Source: Gammaproteobacteria bacterium (GTDB lineage: Bacteria > Pseudomonadota > Gammaproteobacteria > Porifericomitales > Porifericomitaceae). From it: a stretch of 15,599 nucleotides of DNA. Where the stretch lies: contig JAPPQA010000048.1 in assembly GCA_028817255.1 (NCBI GenBank), positions 1 to 15,599 on the forward strand, written 5' to 3'. The notes under the pieces were generated by a model. The model saw only the letters and a list, made by a program, of their open reading frames with translations, made no database searches and had not been told where the DNA came from. The position numbers and the translations under genes are program-made. This document shows, in pieces, positions 8,199-14,117 of the stretch; positions within the stretch are counted from its first letter, which is position 1, and each line of letters opens with the position of its first letter.

Positions 8199-8225
8199 AA
8201 TATACCCTGCGCCGCAGGTATGCAA
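8199..8225 (-). promoter_or_regulatory. Weak candidate promoter for the amine operon
   Basis: Read on the minus strand, TTGCAT (8220-8225) and TATATT (8199-8204) are separated by 15 nt, about 40 nt upstream of the soxB-like ATG. The spacing is short for sigma70, so this is only the best match found in the divergent region. Confidence 0.3.
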
Positions 8226-8329
8226 TGCCGTTGCGCCGGCGCCCGGTTCCGGGAGGGCCCCTGCCGTGTTCCGGTTCGGACACATACGGGGAATTTTTGC
8301 GCAAGAATGCAGCGCTCCTTGCCTGGCGG

Positions 8330-8335
8330 TATAAT
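8330..8335 (+). promoter_or_regulatory. Candidate -10 element for the small secreted protein gene
   Basis: A perfect TATAAT lies at 8330-8335, 41 nt upstream of the ATG at 8377. No good -35 is visible at the standard distance (8307-8312 reads atgcag), so an activator may be needed. Confidence 0.45.
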
Positions 8336-8376
8336 CCCCCTTTAAGTTTTCTTTGCTAGAGACGAGGATTGATCCC

Positions 8377-8835
8377 ATGCAACAACTTCCGCAACTTCAG
8401 AACAGACGCCGCGTTGCCCCGGTAGCGAAAGCGCTTTGCGCCCTGGTAGCCTGTTGCGCCGGCATTGCCCCAGGACTCGCCGCCGCGGCCGAGACCAACG
8501 ATTATCCCACCCTGGATCGGGTGGGCTACGTGCTGAACTGCATGCAGGAAAACGGCGGGCAAAGCGTGGAGAATCTCTACGCCTGCGTCTGCCGCATAGA
8601 CTTCATCGCCGGCCAGATGCCCTTCGAGACCTATGAGGATGCAAGTACCTTCGACCGATACCGGCGCATGCCCGGCGAAAAAGGCGGCATTTTCCGCGAC
8701 AACGAGCAAGCCGAATCGCTGCTGGCGCAACTGGATAAGACCACGCTTGAGGCCGGAAAGCGCTGTCCTTTGGTTCGGCGCTCGGTGGCGCGACCGCCTG
8801 CGGCCCCAGATTCCTCCCAGGGCTCTTCCGAATAA
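8377..8835 (+). CDS. Small secreted four-cysteine protein near xoxF, function unknown
   Basis: A 152-residue protein starting at ATG 8377, with GAGGA 8 nt upstream. A Sec signal peptide (positively charged NRRR, hydrophobic ALCALVACCAGIAPGLAAAA) probably ends at AAAA|ETND around residue 39. The mature part of about 113 residues has four cysteines (LNCMQENG, YACVCRID, GKRCPLV), consistent with two disulfides. It also has the ordered segments ETYEDASTFDRYRRMPGEKGG and NEQAESLLAQL. I do not recognise a named family. It lies close to a quinoprotein-associated SoxYZ-like carrier and XoxF, so a periplasmic accessory role in methanol oxidation is possible but unproven. There is no CxxCH haem motif, so it is not a cytochrome c. 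LVAC also resembles a lipobox, but the hydrophobic stretch continues well past that Cys, so signal peptidase I cleavage is more likely. Confidence 0.7.
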   Translation: MQQLPQLQNRRRVAPVAKALCALVACCAGIAPGLAAAAETNDYPTLDRVGYVLNCMQENGGQSVENLYACVCRIDFIAGQMPFETYEDASTFDRYRRMPGEKGGIFRDNEQAESLLAQLDKTTLEAGKRCPLVRRSVARPPAAPDSSQGSSE

Positions 8836-8847
8836 GGACGCCTCTGG

Positions 8848-8911
8848 CCCCTAGCCGCTGCCCGTCGTCCCTGCCCTGTCTGGGGGGGAAGGGCGGTTCA
8901 GCGGCAAGGGG
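8848..8911. terminator. Long stem between convergent genes, possible bidirectional terminator
   Basis: CCCC-TA-GCCGCTG (8848-8860) can pair with CAGCGGC-AA-GGGG (8899-8911), leaving one A-A mismatch. It lies between the convergent stops at 8835 and 8950. There is no clear U-tract on either side, so termination is inferred from placement and stem strength. Confidence 0.4.
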
Positions 8912-8949
8912 AGCAGCTTACGCGCGCACGCAGGCAACCGCGCGAAGAT

Positions 8950-9882
8950 TCAGCCGGCTTCCCCTCCGGCGATCTGCGTCGGTTCCGGCAACGGATGGTC
9001 GGAGGTATGGACTAAATCCTTGGTATCCACCGCGCGCACGCTTAGCACGCCCTCCCGTTCCGGGACGAAGAAAAATCGAAAACTGGGGTCCTGGCTGATC
9101 GCGAAGGTCAGTTGGCTGCGCAGGATCGGCGCCTCGTCGTAATTCACTTCCAGGGTTTTGACGAAGTAGGCCGGCGGGCGCATGCCTGTGCGCTGGTCTG
9201 CCGCAAGGCCAGTGATGTTGGGGTGACTGATCCGCAACTGCACGAGGTTGGGTTCGCCCAGCTTCCACTCGCCAACCACTCCTAACTTCATCTTCCCCAG
9301 GTGCTTCCGGGAGGCCTCCATGGTTTTGCTCGGGGGCGGCGCCGAGCAGCCGCCCGTCGAACGGACGAAGGCCTTCGCCATGTACAGCCGGTCGTCGTTG
9401 GTCTCGGCGATGGCGCGCACGTAAGTGAGGTCGTCCAGGCGCAAGCGCATCGCCAGGTCTGCCCGACCGTTGCGGGGAGACAGCTCGAATATCCCAACCA
9501 GGGGCACGGGGTTGCGATCTATATAGACGTAGATGCGCTGGATGTGCAGGTCTTCCTCCTGCGGGATTCCGGTATGGATGGAGACCGGCACCACGGCCGG
9601 GTCTTCGGCCCGGAACGGCGCCTTGACCCCGATGATCTCCGCACTGGCATCCTCTATGATTTCGCGGTCTCCGAACTGGACCGGGCGCAAAGTTTCCTCC
9701 CAGGCTCGGTCGGATGCCTGCTCGGGGTTGTCCGCAATGCTCCTGCTGGCGTTGAGAATCGCTTCCCAGTCCCGTTCCTTCGTCTCCGCCAGCGCGGCCG
9801 TGCCGGCGACCGCCGTCGCAACCGCCAGCAGACTCGTCAATCCCAGGGGCAGAAGCCTCGTTTTCGTTCCCGTCTCGTGCAT
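8950..9882 (-). CDS. Quinoprotein dehydrogenase-associated SoxYZ-like carrier protein
   Basis: A 310-residue periplasmic protein matching the fused SoxY-SoxZ-like carriers found beside PQQ dehydrogenases. The signal peptide runs from a charged GTKTR start through a hydrophobic core to cleavage at about TAALA|ETKE. The SoxY-like half (about 35-190) includes WEETLRPVQFGDR, VPVSIHTGIPQ, IQRIYVYIDRNPVPLVGIFEL and the signature STGGCSAPPPSK with a single conserved Cys (C179). The SoxZ-like half (about 195-300) includes LVQLRISHPNITGLAADQRTG, PPAYFVKTLEVNYD and a C-terminal immunoglobulin-like strand pattern. In thiosulfate oxidation SoxYZ carries intermediates on a Cys; the role of these quinoprotein-linked relatives is unsettled. 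I chose the ATG at 9880-9882, preceded by GAGGT with 7 nt spacing, over a GTG three codons upstream. It is transcribed away from xoxF. Confidence 0.85.
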   Translation of the reverse strand: MHETGTKTRLLPLGLTSLLAVATAVAGTAALAETKERDWEAILNASRSIADNPEQASDRAWEETLRPVQFGDREIIEDASAEIIGVKAPFRAEDPAVVPVSIHTGIPQEEDLHIQRIYVYIDRNPVPLVGIFELSPRNGRADLAMRLRLDDLTYVRAIAETNDDRLYMAKAFVRSTGGCSAPPPSKTMEASRKHLGKMKLGVVGEWKLGEPNLVQLRISHPNITGLAADQRTGMRPPAYFVKTLEVNYDEAPILRSQLTFAISQDPSFRFFFVPEREGVLSVRAVDTKDLVHTSDHPLPEPTQIAGGEAG

Positions 9883-9940
9883 TTCGTTCACCTCGCGTCT
9901 TGCTTTGCCATCCGATTCAGGGTGGCGCTGTCTTGCGCGG

Positions 9941-9949
9941 AGTATAGCA
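9941..9949 (-). promoter_or_regulatory. Extended -10 promoter for the SoxYZ-like gene
   Basis: On the minus strand TGCTATACT is an extended -10 (TGn-TATACT), about 60 nt upstream of the chosen ATG. The region 17 nt further upstream (CGTGAG) is a poor -35, as is common for extended -10 promoters. Confidence 0.4.
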
Positions 9950-10080
9950 TGTATGCCCCCATGCTCACGCTTTTACTCACGCTTTACTTTGAAATCGCGG
10001 AAACGGGCAGTGCCTCAGGCCTGCGACGTTCACAGAACATGGCGGGGGAGCGAAACGGGACAGCCCTGCCGCGGCGGAAT

Positions 10081-10176
10081 TGGTTTTTAATATATTTTAA
10101 AGTAGATATTCTCTGTAACTATATATATAAATTGATGATTATTTTTATATTTTCTAGCAGGTCTAAAATTTTTGTC
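10081..10176. promoter_or_regulatory. AT-rich island upstream of xoxF
   Basis: About 95 bp is almost entirely A and T (for example TTTTTAATATATTTTAAAG and ATATATATAAATTG) in otherwise GC-rich surroundings. It contains many -10-like hexamers but no clear -35/-10 pair. Such islands often act as curved DNA, UP elements or regulator and nucleoid-protein binding sites. A role in xoxF control is inferred from position only. Confidence 0.5.
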
Positions 10177-10227
10177 CGCCCACTCCGGTCGTTCTCCAGC
10201 GCCGGAGCGCGGCGGAAGCGACAAGGC

Positions 10228-10256
10228 TTGACAACGGCAGGTTTTAAGGGGAATCT
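10228..10256 (+). promoter_or_regulatory. Candidate promoter for the xoxF leader
   Basis: A perfect -35 TTGACA (10228-10233) is followed 17 nt later by GAATCT (10251-10256), a weak -10. Transcription would begin near 10263 and give a leader of about 300 nt that includes the stems at 10422-10461 and 10502-10541. Confidence 0.35.
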
Positions 10257-10421
10257 ATGCGCCCATGCGGGGGGAATCCGCAATCCACTAAGTGACGACA
10301 TTAGAGTTCATTGTTGCTCGGGCACTTCGAATCGGCGCCGGTATTCCTGCGCCGGTCGCGCCTCTTACCGTTGTCTTTCCCTTTTCCACCGGTTCATGAT
10401 CGCTTGCGCGCTGCGGTTTGC

Positions 10422-10554
10422 GCCGTCTCCGGGTTCTGGATGAGACTCCAGACAAGACGGCTCGGGCGCCATGTCGCGATACCCTTCTGTACGCCCTGTT
10501 TGGACTTCGGGGGCACAAGAAGGTTTTCAATACTGAAGTCCGTTTTTCTTTTTT
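10422..10554 (+). promoter_or_regulatory. Structured leader with terminator-like hairpin before xoxF (possible attenuator)
   Basis: Stem P1 has an outer helix GCCGTCT/AGACGGC (10422-10428 with 10455-10461) and an inner helix TCTGGA/TCCAGA (10435-10440 with 10447-10452). Further down, GGACTTC (10502-10508) pairs with GAAGTCC (10535-10541), optionally extended by two inner pairs, and is followed by GTTTTTCTTTTTT (10542-10554). This is the form of a Rho-independent terminator and ends right at the AGGAG of xoxF. A possible competing helix is CCTTCT (10483-10488) with AGAAGG (10518-10523) plus GCCC (10493-10496) with GGGC (10511-10514). It would draw in the terminator loop and enclose its 5' arm. 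The simpler alternative is a terminator for a short upstream RNA. Confidence 0.5.
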
Positions 10555-10566
10555 AGGAGAAAGCTA

Positions 10567-12408
10567 ATGACGAAGCTCATCATGAGAGCCGCGTTGCTGG
10601 CGGGTGCTTCTTTCCTGGCTCCGCAGGCCGTCCTGGCCAACGAGGAGGTGCAGAAGCTGATCGATAACCCCAATTATTGGGCGTTCCCCGGCGGCAACTA
10701 CTGGAACTGGCGGTACTCCGATCTCAAGCAGATCAATACCAAAAACGCCAGCAAGCTCCAGGCGGCGTGGACGTTTTCCACGGGCGTGTTGCGTGGCCAC
10801 GAGGGAGGTCCGCTGGTTCTGCCGACTTCGGCAACCGGTCTGGACCACGATACCCTCTACATCCATGCGGCGTTCCCCAACAACGTCTTCGCCATCAACC
10901 TGGATAATCTGGAGATTATTTGGGAGTACGCGCCCGTGCAGGACTGGGACGAAGTCGTTCCGGTGATGTGTTGCGATACCGTAAACCGCGGTCTTGGCTA
11001 CGGCGACGGCAAGATCTTGTTGCAGCAGGCAGACACGACCCTCGTGGCGCTGAATGCCAAGACGGGCGACAAGATATGGTCGGTGAAGAATGGCGACCCC
11101 AAGAAGGGGGAGACCAACACCAACGCCCCGCACGTAATCAAGGACAAGGTGATCACCGGAATGTCCGGCGCGGAGTTCGGCGTCCGTTGCTGGCTTGCGG
11201 CCTACAACCTCAGTGACGGCAAGCTGGCGTGGAAGGCCTACAGCATGGGCCCGGATAAGGACCTCCTGTTCGACTCCAAGACCACGTCCCTGGGCAAGAA
11301 GGTTGGCAAGAACTCCAGCCTGAAGTCCTGGGAAGGCGACCAGTGGATGCAGGGCGGCGGTTCTACCTGGGGCTGGTGGCCGTATGACAAGAAGGAAAAT
11401 CTTGTCTATTACGGCTCCGGCAATCCCGGCACCTGGAACCCCACTGTGCGCCCGGGCGACAACAAGTGGAGCATGACCATCTTCGCCCGCGACGTGGACA
11501 CCGGCATTGCCCGCTGGGTCTATCAGATGACGCCCCACGACGAGTGGGACTACGATGGCGTCAACGAGATGATCCTGGTGGACATGAAGGTGAAGGGCAA
11601 AGAGCGCAAGGCCCTGGTGCATTTCGACCGTAACGGTTTCGGCTATACGATGGACCGGGTCACGGGCGAGTTGCTGGTGGCAGAGAAGTACGACCCCGCC
11701 GTCAATTGGGCTACCCATATTGACATGAAGACGGGTCGCCCGCAGGTCGTGGACCGCTACAGCACGGACCACAACGGCGAGGACGTCAACACCACCAACA
11801 TCTGCCCCGCGGCGCTGGGCACCAAGGATCAGCAGCCTGCGGCCTATTCGCCGCGGACGGGCCTGTTCTACGTGCCTACCAACCATGTCTGCATGGACTA
11901 CGAGCCGGTCAGCTATGCCGCTGGCGGCAACGAGTACGTGGCCGGGCAGCCGTGGGTGAACGCGATCCTGAACATGTACCCCGCCGGGGTCGTGATGAAG
12001 GACGGCACCAACAACCTGGGCAACTTCATTGCCTGGGATGCCGACAAGGGCAAGATCGTCTGGTCAATCCCTGAGCAGTTCTCGGTGTGGAGCGGCGCTC
12101 TGGCGACCGCCGGCGACGTCGTTTTCTACGGCACGCTGGACGGCTACCTGAAGTGCGTGGACGCCAAGACCGGCAAGTTGCTGTGGAAGTTCAAGAACCC
12201 GTCCGGGGTCATCGGCAACGTGAACGGCTGGATGCATGACGGCAAGCAGTATGTCGGCGTGCTGTCCGGGCTGGGCGGCTGGGCCGGTATCGGCTTTGCG
12301 GCCGGCCTGGAGAAGGACACGGACGGCCTGGGCGCGGTTGGCGCCTACAAGGGCCTGAAGAACTACACCCGGCTGGGTGGCGTTCTGAGCGTCTTCAGCC
12401 TGCCGTAA
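10567..12408 (+). CDS. xoxF: Lanthanide-dependent PQQ methanol dehydrogenase XoxF
   Basis: A 613-residue periplasmic quinoprotein with an eight-bladed propeller. The signal peptide ends at about QAVLA|NEEV (after residue 24). The vicinal disulfide over PQQ is in VPVMCCDTVNRG (C135-C136). The motif TPHDEWDYDGVNE contains the catalytic-base Asp (D328) and, two residues later, D330, the extra Asp that ligates a lanthanide in XoxF; calcium MxaF enzymes have Ala there. Other family segments are NYWAFPGGNYWNWRYS, GSGNPGTWNPTVRPGDNKW and EQFSVWSGALATAGDVVFYG. It oxidises methanol (and often formaldehyde) and normally passes electrons to a dedicated cytochrome c (XoxG). AGGAG at 10555-10559 is 7 nt before the ATG. 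No mxaI, xoxG or xoxJ is present in the window. A strong terminator follows, so it appears monocistronic. The sequence resembles clade 5, but this is not tested. Confidence 0.95.
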   Translation: MTKLIMRAALLAGASFLAPQAVLANEEVQKLIDNPNYWAFPGGNYWNWRYSDLKQINTKNASKLQAAWTFSTGVLRGHEGGPLVLPTSATGLDHDTLYIHAAFPNNVFAINLDNLEIIWEYAPVQDWDEVVPVMCCDTVNRGLGYGDGKILLQQADTTLVALNAKTGDKIWSVKNGDPKKGETNTNAPHVIKDKVITGMSGAEFGVRCWLAAYNLSDGKLAWKAYSMGPDKDLLFDSKTTSLGKKVGKNSSLKSWEGDQWMQGGGSTWGWWPYDKKENLVYYGSGNPGTWNPTVRPGDNKWSMTIFARDVDTGIARWVYQMTPHDEWDYDGVNEMILVDMKVKGKERKALVHFDRNGFGYTMDRVTGELLVAEKYDPAVNWATHIDMKTGRPQVVDRYSTDHNGEDVNTTNICPAALGTKDQQPAAYSPRTGLFYVPTNHVCMDYEPVSYAAGGNEYVAGQPWVNAILNMYPAGVVMKDGTNNLGNFIAWDADKGKIVWSIPEQFSVWSGALATAGDVVFYGTLDGYLKCVDAKTGKLLWKFKNPSGVIGNVNGWMHDGKQYVGVLSGLGGWAGIGFAAGLEKDTDGLGAVGAYKGLKNYTRLGGVLSVFSLP

Positions 12409-12420
12409 AAACGGCGGCAA

Positions 12421-12489
12421 GCCCCGGGCTCGTTCCGGGGCGACAATTCCCGCCCTGGCCCCTGATCTGGGGGCCAGGGCTTTTTTTTT
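12421..12489 (+). terminator. Tandem hairpins and Rho-independent terminator after xoxF
   Basis: The first hairpin is GCCCCGG (12421-12427) with CCGGGGC (12435-12441). The second is an 11-bp perfect stem, GCCCTGGCCCC (12452-12462) with GGGGCCAGGGC (12470-12480), immediately followed by nine T residues (12481-12489). The second is a textbook intrinsic terminator. Confidence 0.9.
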
Positions 12490-12549
12490 GCCCGTAAGAA
12501 GCGGAGCCGTGGTCCGGTTGGCGGGTCCGGCGCGCGTCCTGCCGCGCAT

Positions 12550-13533
12550 TCAGGCCACGGGCCGTTTGTACGCCTCGCCCTCCCGTTCGCGCACCAGCCT
12601 GGGCACCAGATATCCGGGCAGGCGGGCGCGCAGGCGGCGCAGCAATGCCTTTGCCCGGCGCTCGCCCACCCGGTAGTGGGCGGCGCCAGCCACCGGGTCC
12701 AGCAAGTGCAGGTAATAGGGCAGGATCCCCGCGCCGAACAGCGCCTCGCTCAATTCCGCCTGCGCCGCCGCGCTGTCGTTCACGCCGCGCAACAGTACGG
12801 CCTGGTTCAGCAGCACGGCGCCCGCCCGCCGCAACCGCGCCGCGGCTTGGGTCGCCTCCCGGCCCAGTTCCCGGGCGTGGTTGGCGTGGGTCACCACCAC
12901 CAACTGCCGGGGCCAATTGCCAAGAGCGGCGAGCAACCCGGCATCAATCCGTTCCGGCTGCACGACCGGGACGCGGCTGTGTATGCGCAATCGGCGCATA
13001 TGCGGGATGTCGGCCAGGGCGCCTGCGAGAAAGGCCAACCGCCGGTCCGACAGGGTCAGCGGGTCGCCGCCGCTGAGAATCGTCTCCTTGATCGAGCGGT
13101 CGCGGCGCAACGCGGCCAATGCCTGTCGCCAGCCGTCGCGCCAACCGTCCGTCTCGCGGTAAGGGAAGTGCCGGCGAAAGCAGTATCGGCAATGGATGGG
13201 GCATGCGGCCGTGGCGACCAACAACGCCCGCCCGCGGTATTTATGCAACAGGCCCGGCGCGACCATGGCCTTGCGCTCGCCCACCGGGTCCGCTCCGAAA
13301 CCTGCCGTCGGCAGGTCCTCCTCGGCCCGCGGCAGCACCTGCAACAACAATGGATCCCGCGGATCCCTTTTGGCGATGCGCCGCAAATAAGCGTCCGGCA
13401 CCCGCACCGGGAAGTCGCGCGCGCCTGCCGCCGCCAGCGGTACGGAATCCCCGGCCAGCCCGACCGCTGCCAACAATTGCTCCGCGCTGCCGATTATGGC
13501 CGGGGCGCCGCCCGCGGATGTATTATTACCCAT
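12550..13533 (-). CDS. epmB: EF-P beta-lysylation protein EpmB (lysine 2,3-aminomutase-like)
   Basis: A 327-residue radical SAM protein, close to E. coli EpmB (342). It has the cluster motif CPIHCRYCFRRHFPY (C111, C115, C118), the N-terminal segment FPVRVPDAYLRRI...DPLLLQVLP, PGLLHKYRGRALL, ILSGGDPLTLSD, RLRIHSRVPVV, LLNQAVLLRGVND and LPYYLHLLDPVAGAAHY. A near-terminal lysine (K323 in GEAYKRPVA) is the probable PLP Schiff-base residue. It converts (S)-alpha-lysine to (R)-beta-lysine with SAM, a [4Fe-4S] cluster and PLP, for attachment to EF-P. It is divergent from efp and very close to it. The ATG at 13531-13533 overlaps the nominal ATG of efp, so either one start is wrong or the genes overlap at their 5' ends. 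Confidence 0.92.
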   Translation of the reverse strand: MGNNTSAGGAPAIIGSAEQLLAAVGLAGDSVPLAAAGARDFPVRVPDAYLRRIAKRDPRDPLLLQVLPRAEEDLPTAGFGADPVGERKAMVAPGLLHKYRGRALLVATAACPIHCRYCFRRHFPYRETDGWRDGWRQALAALRRDRSIKETILSGGDPLTLSDRRLAFLAGALADIPHMRRLRIHSRVPVVQPERIDAGLLAALGNWPRQLVVVTHANHARELGREATQAAARLRRAGAVLLNQAVLLRGVNDSAAAQAELSEALFGAGILPYYLHLLDPVAGAAHYRVGERRAKALLRRLRARLPGYLVPRLVREREGEAYKRPVA

Positions 13534-13559
13534 CGTTTCTCGAACCGGAGTGCGCGGCC

Positions 13560-14117
13560 ATTACCACATACGCCAGCAGCGAATGCAAACCCGGACTGAA
13601 GGTCCTGTGCGATGGCGACCCCTGCGTCGTCGTGAGCAGCGAATTCGTCAAACCGGGCAAGGGGCAGGCATTTGTGCGCATGCGGTTGCGCAACCTGAAA
13701 AGCGGCCGCCTGCTGGATCGCACGTTCCGCTCCAACGAAAGCGTAACGGCGGCCGATGTCACCGAGCTGGAACTGCAATTTCTATATAAAGACGGGCAGC
13801 TGTGGCACTTTATGGATCCCAAAAGTTATGAACAGCATGCCGCTGCCGTAGAGGAGACGGTCGCGCGCTGGCTGAAAGAAGGCACGATCTGCTCCGTAAT
13901 CCTCTGGAATGGACAGGCGATATCCGTGGCGCCGCCGAATATCGTGCAACTGCGGATCGCGGAGACCGGCCCCGGAGTACGGGGCGACACCGAGAGCGGC
14001 GGCAACAAGGAGGCCGTGCTGGAAACCGGCGTGCGGCTTCGCGTTCCCCTGTTCCTGGAGGAAGGCGAGGTCATTCGCGTGGACACGCGCACTGGCGAAT
14101 ACATTGGCCGGGAGTAG
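13560..14117 (+). CDS. efp: Elongation factor P, apparent ATT start
   Basis: EF-P, which relieves ribosome stalling at polyproline. The modified lysine is in EFVKPGKGQAFVR. Domains I-III follow: FRSNESVTAADVTELELQFLY, QLWHFMDPKSYEQ, SVAPPNIVQLRIAETGPGVRGDT and PLFLEEGEVIRVDTRTGEYIGRE. Started from ATT at 13560 the protein is 185 residues and the target lysine is K34, exactly the E. coli number, and TTYASSECKPGLKVLCDGDP aligns without gaps with the E. coli N-terminus. GGAG (13547-13550) sits 9 nt before the ATT. No ATG, GTG or TTG exists at that place. The only upstream ATG (13518) would add 14 non-conserved residues, lacks a Shine-Dalgarno and overlaps the epmB start. EpmA and EpmB, encoded alongside, should beta-lysylate K34. 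If ATT is rejected, the gene runs 13518-14117. Confidence 0.93.
   Translation: MTTYASSECKPGLKVLCDGDPCVVVSSEFVKPGKGQAFVRMRLRNLKSGRLLDRTFRSNESVTAADVTELELQFLYKDGQLWHFMDPKSYEQHAAAVEETVARWLKEGTICSVILWNGQAISVAPPNIVQLRIAETGPGVRGDTESGGNKEAVLETGVRLRVPLFLEEGEVIRVDTRTGEYIGRE

Larger units (their letters stand above)
9892..10566. other. 684-bp divergent regulatory region upstream of xoxF
   Basis: No credible gene is seen between the SoxYZ-like start (9882) and the xoxF start (10567). The region holds, in order, the minus-strand promoter near 9945, an AT-rich island (10081-10176), a TTGACA element at 10228, a short direct repeat (GCGCCGGT at 10335-10342 and 10349-10356), a strong two-part stem at 10422-10461 and a terminator-like hairpin just before the xoxF ribosome binding site. 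Open frames crossing it lack protein-like composition and start signals. Confidence 0.6.

Noticed and set aside
8161..8304. 48-codon N-terminal extension of the soxB-like frame
   Set aside because: The extension is not family-like and crosses the candidate promoter; the ATG at 8160 gives the normal protein length.
8445..8460. Lipobox-like LVAC in the small secreted protein
   Set aside because: The hydrophobic stretch runs well past this Cys to an AAAA|E site, so an ordinary signal peptide is more likely.
10119..10301. Possible small minus-strand gene in the xoxF upstream region
   Set aside because: It has no ribosome binding site and its C-terminus is simply the translated AT-rich island.
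9301..10443. Long plus-strand open frame of 380 codons across the SoxYZ-like gene and the region upstream of xoxF
   Set aside because: Its first half is antisense to a well-supported SoxYZ-like gene, its second half runs through the AT-rich island, and there is no family-like sequence.
10564..11886. Minus-strand open frame of 440 codons
   Set aside because: Antisense to xoxF, whose identity is certain from motifs throughout.
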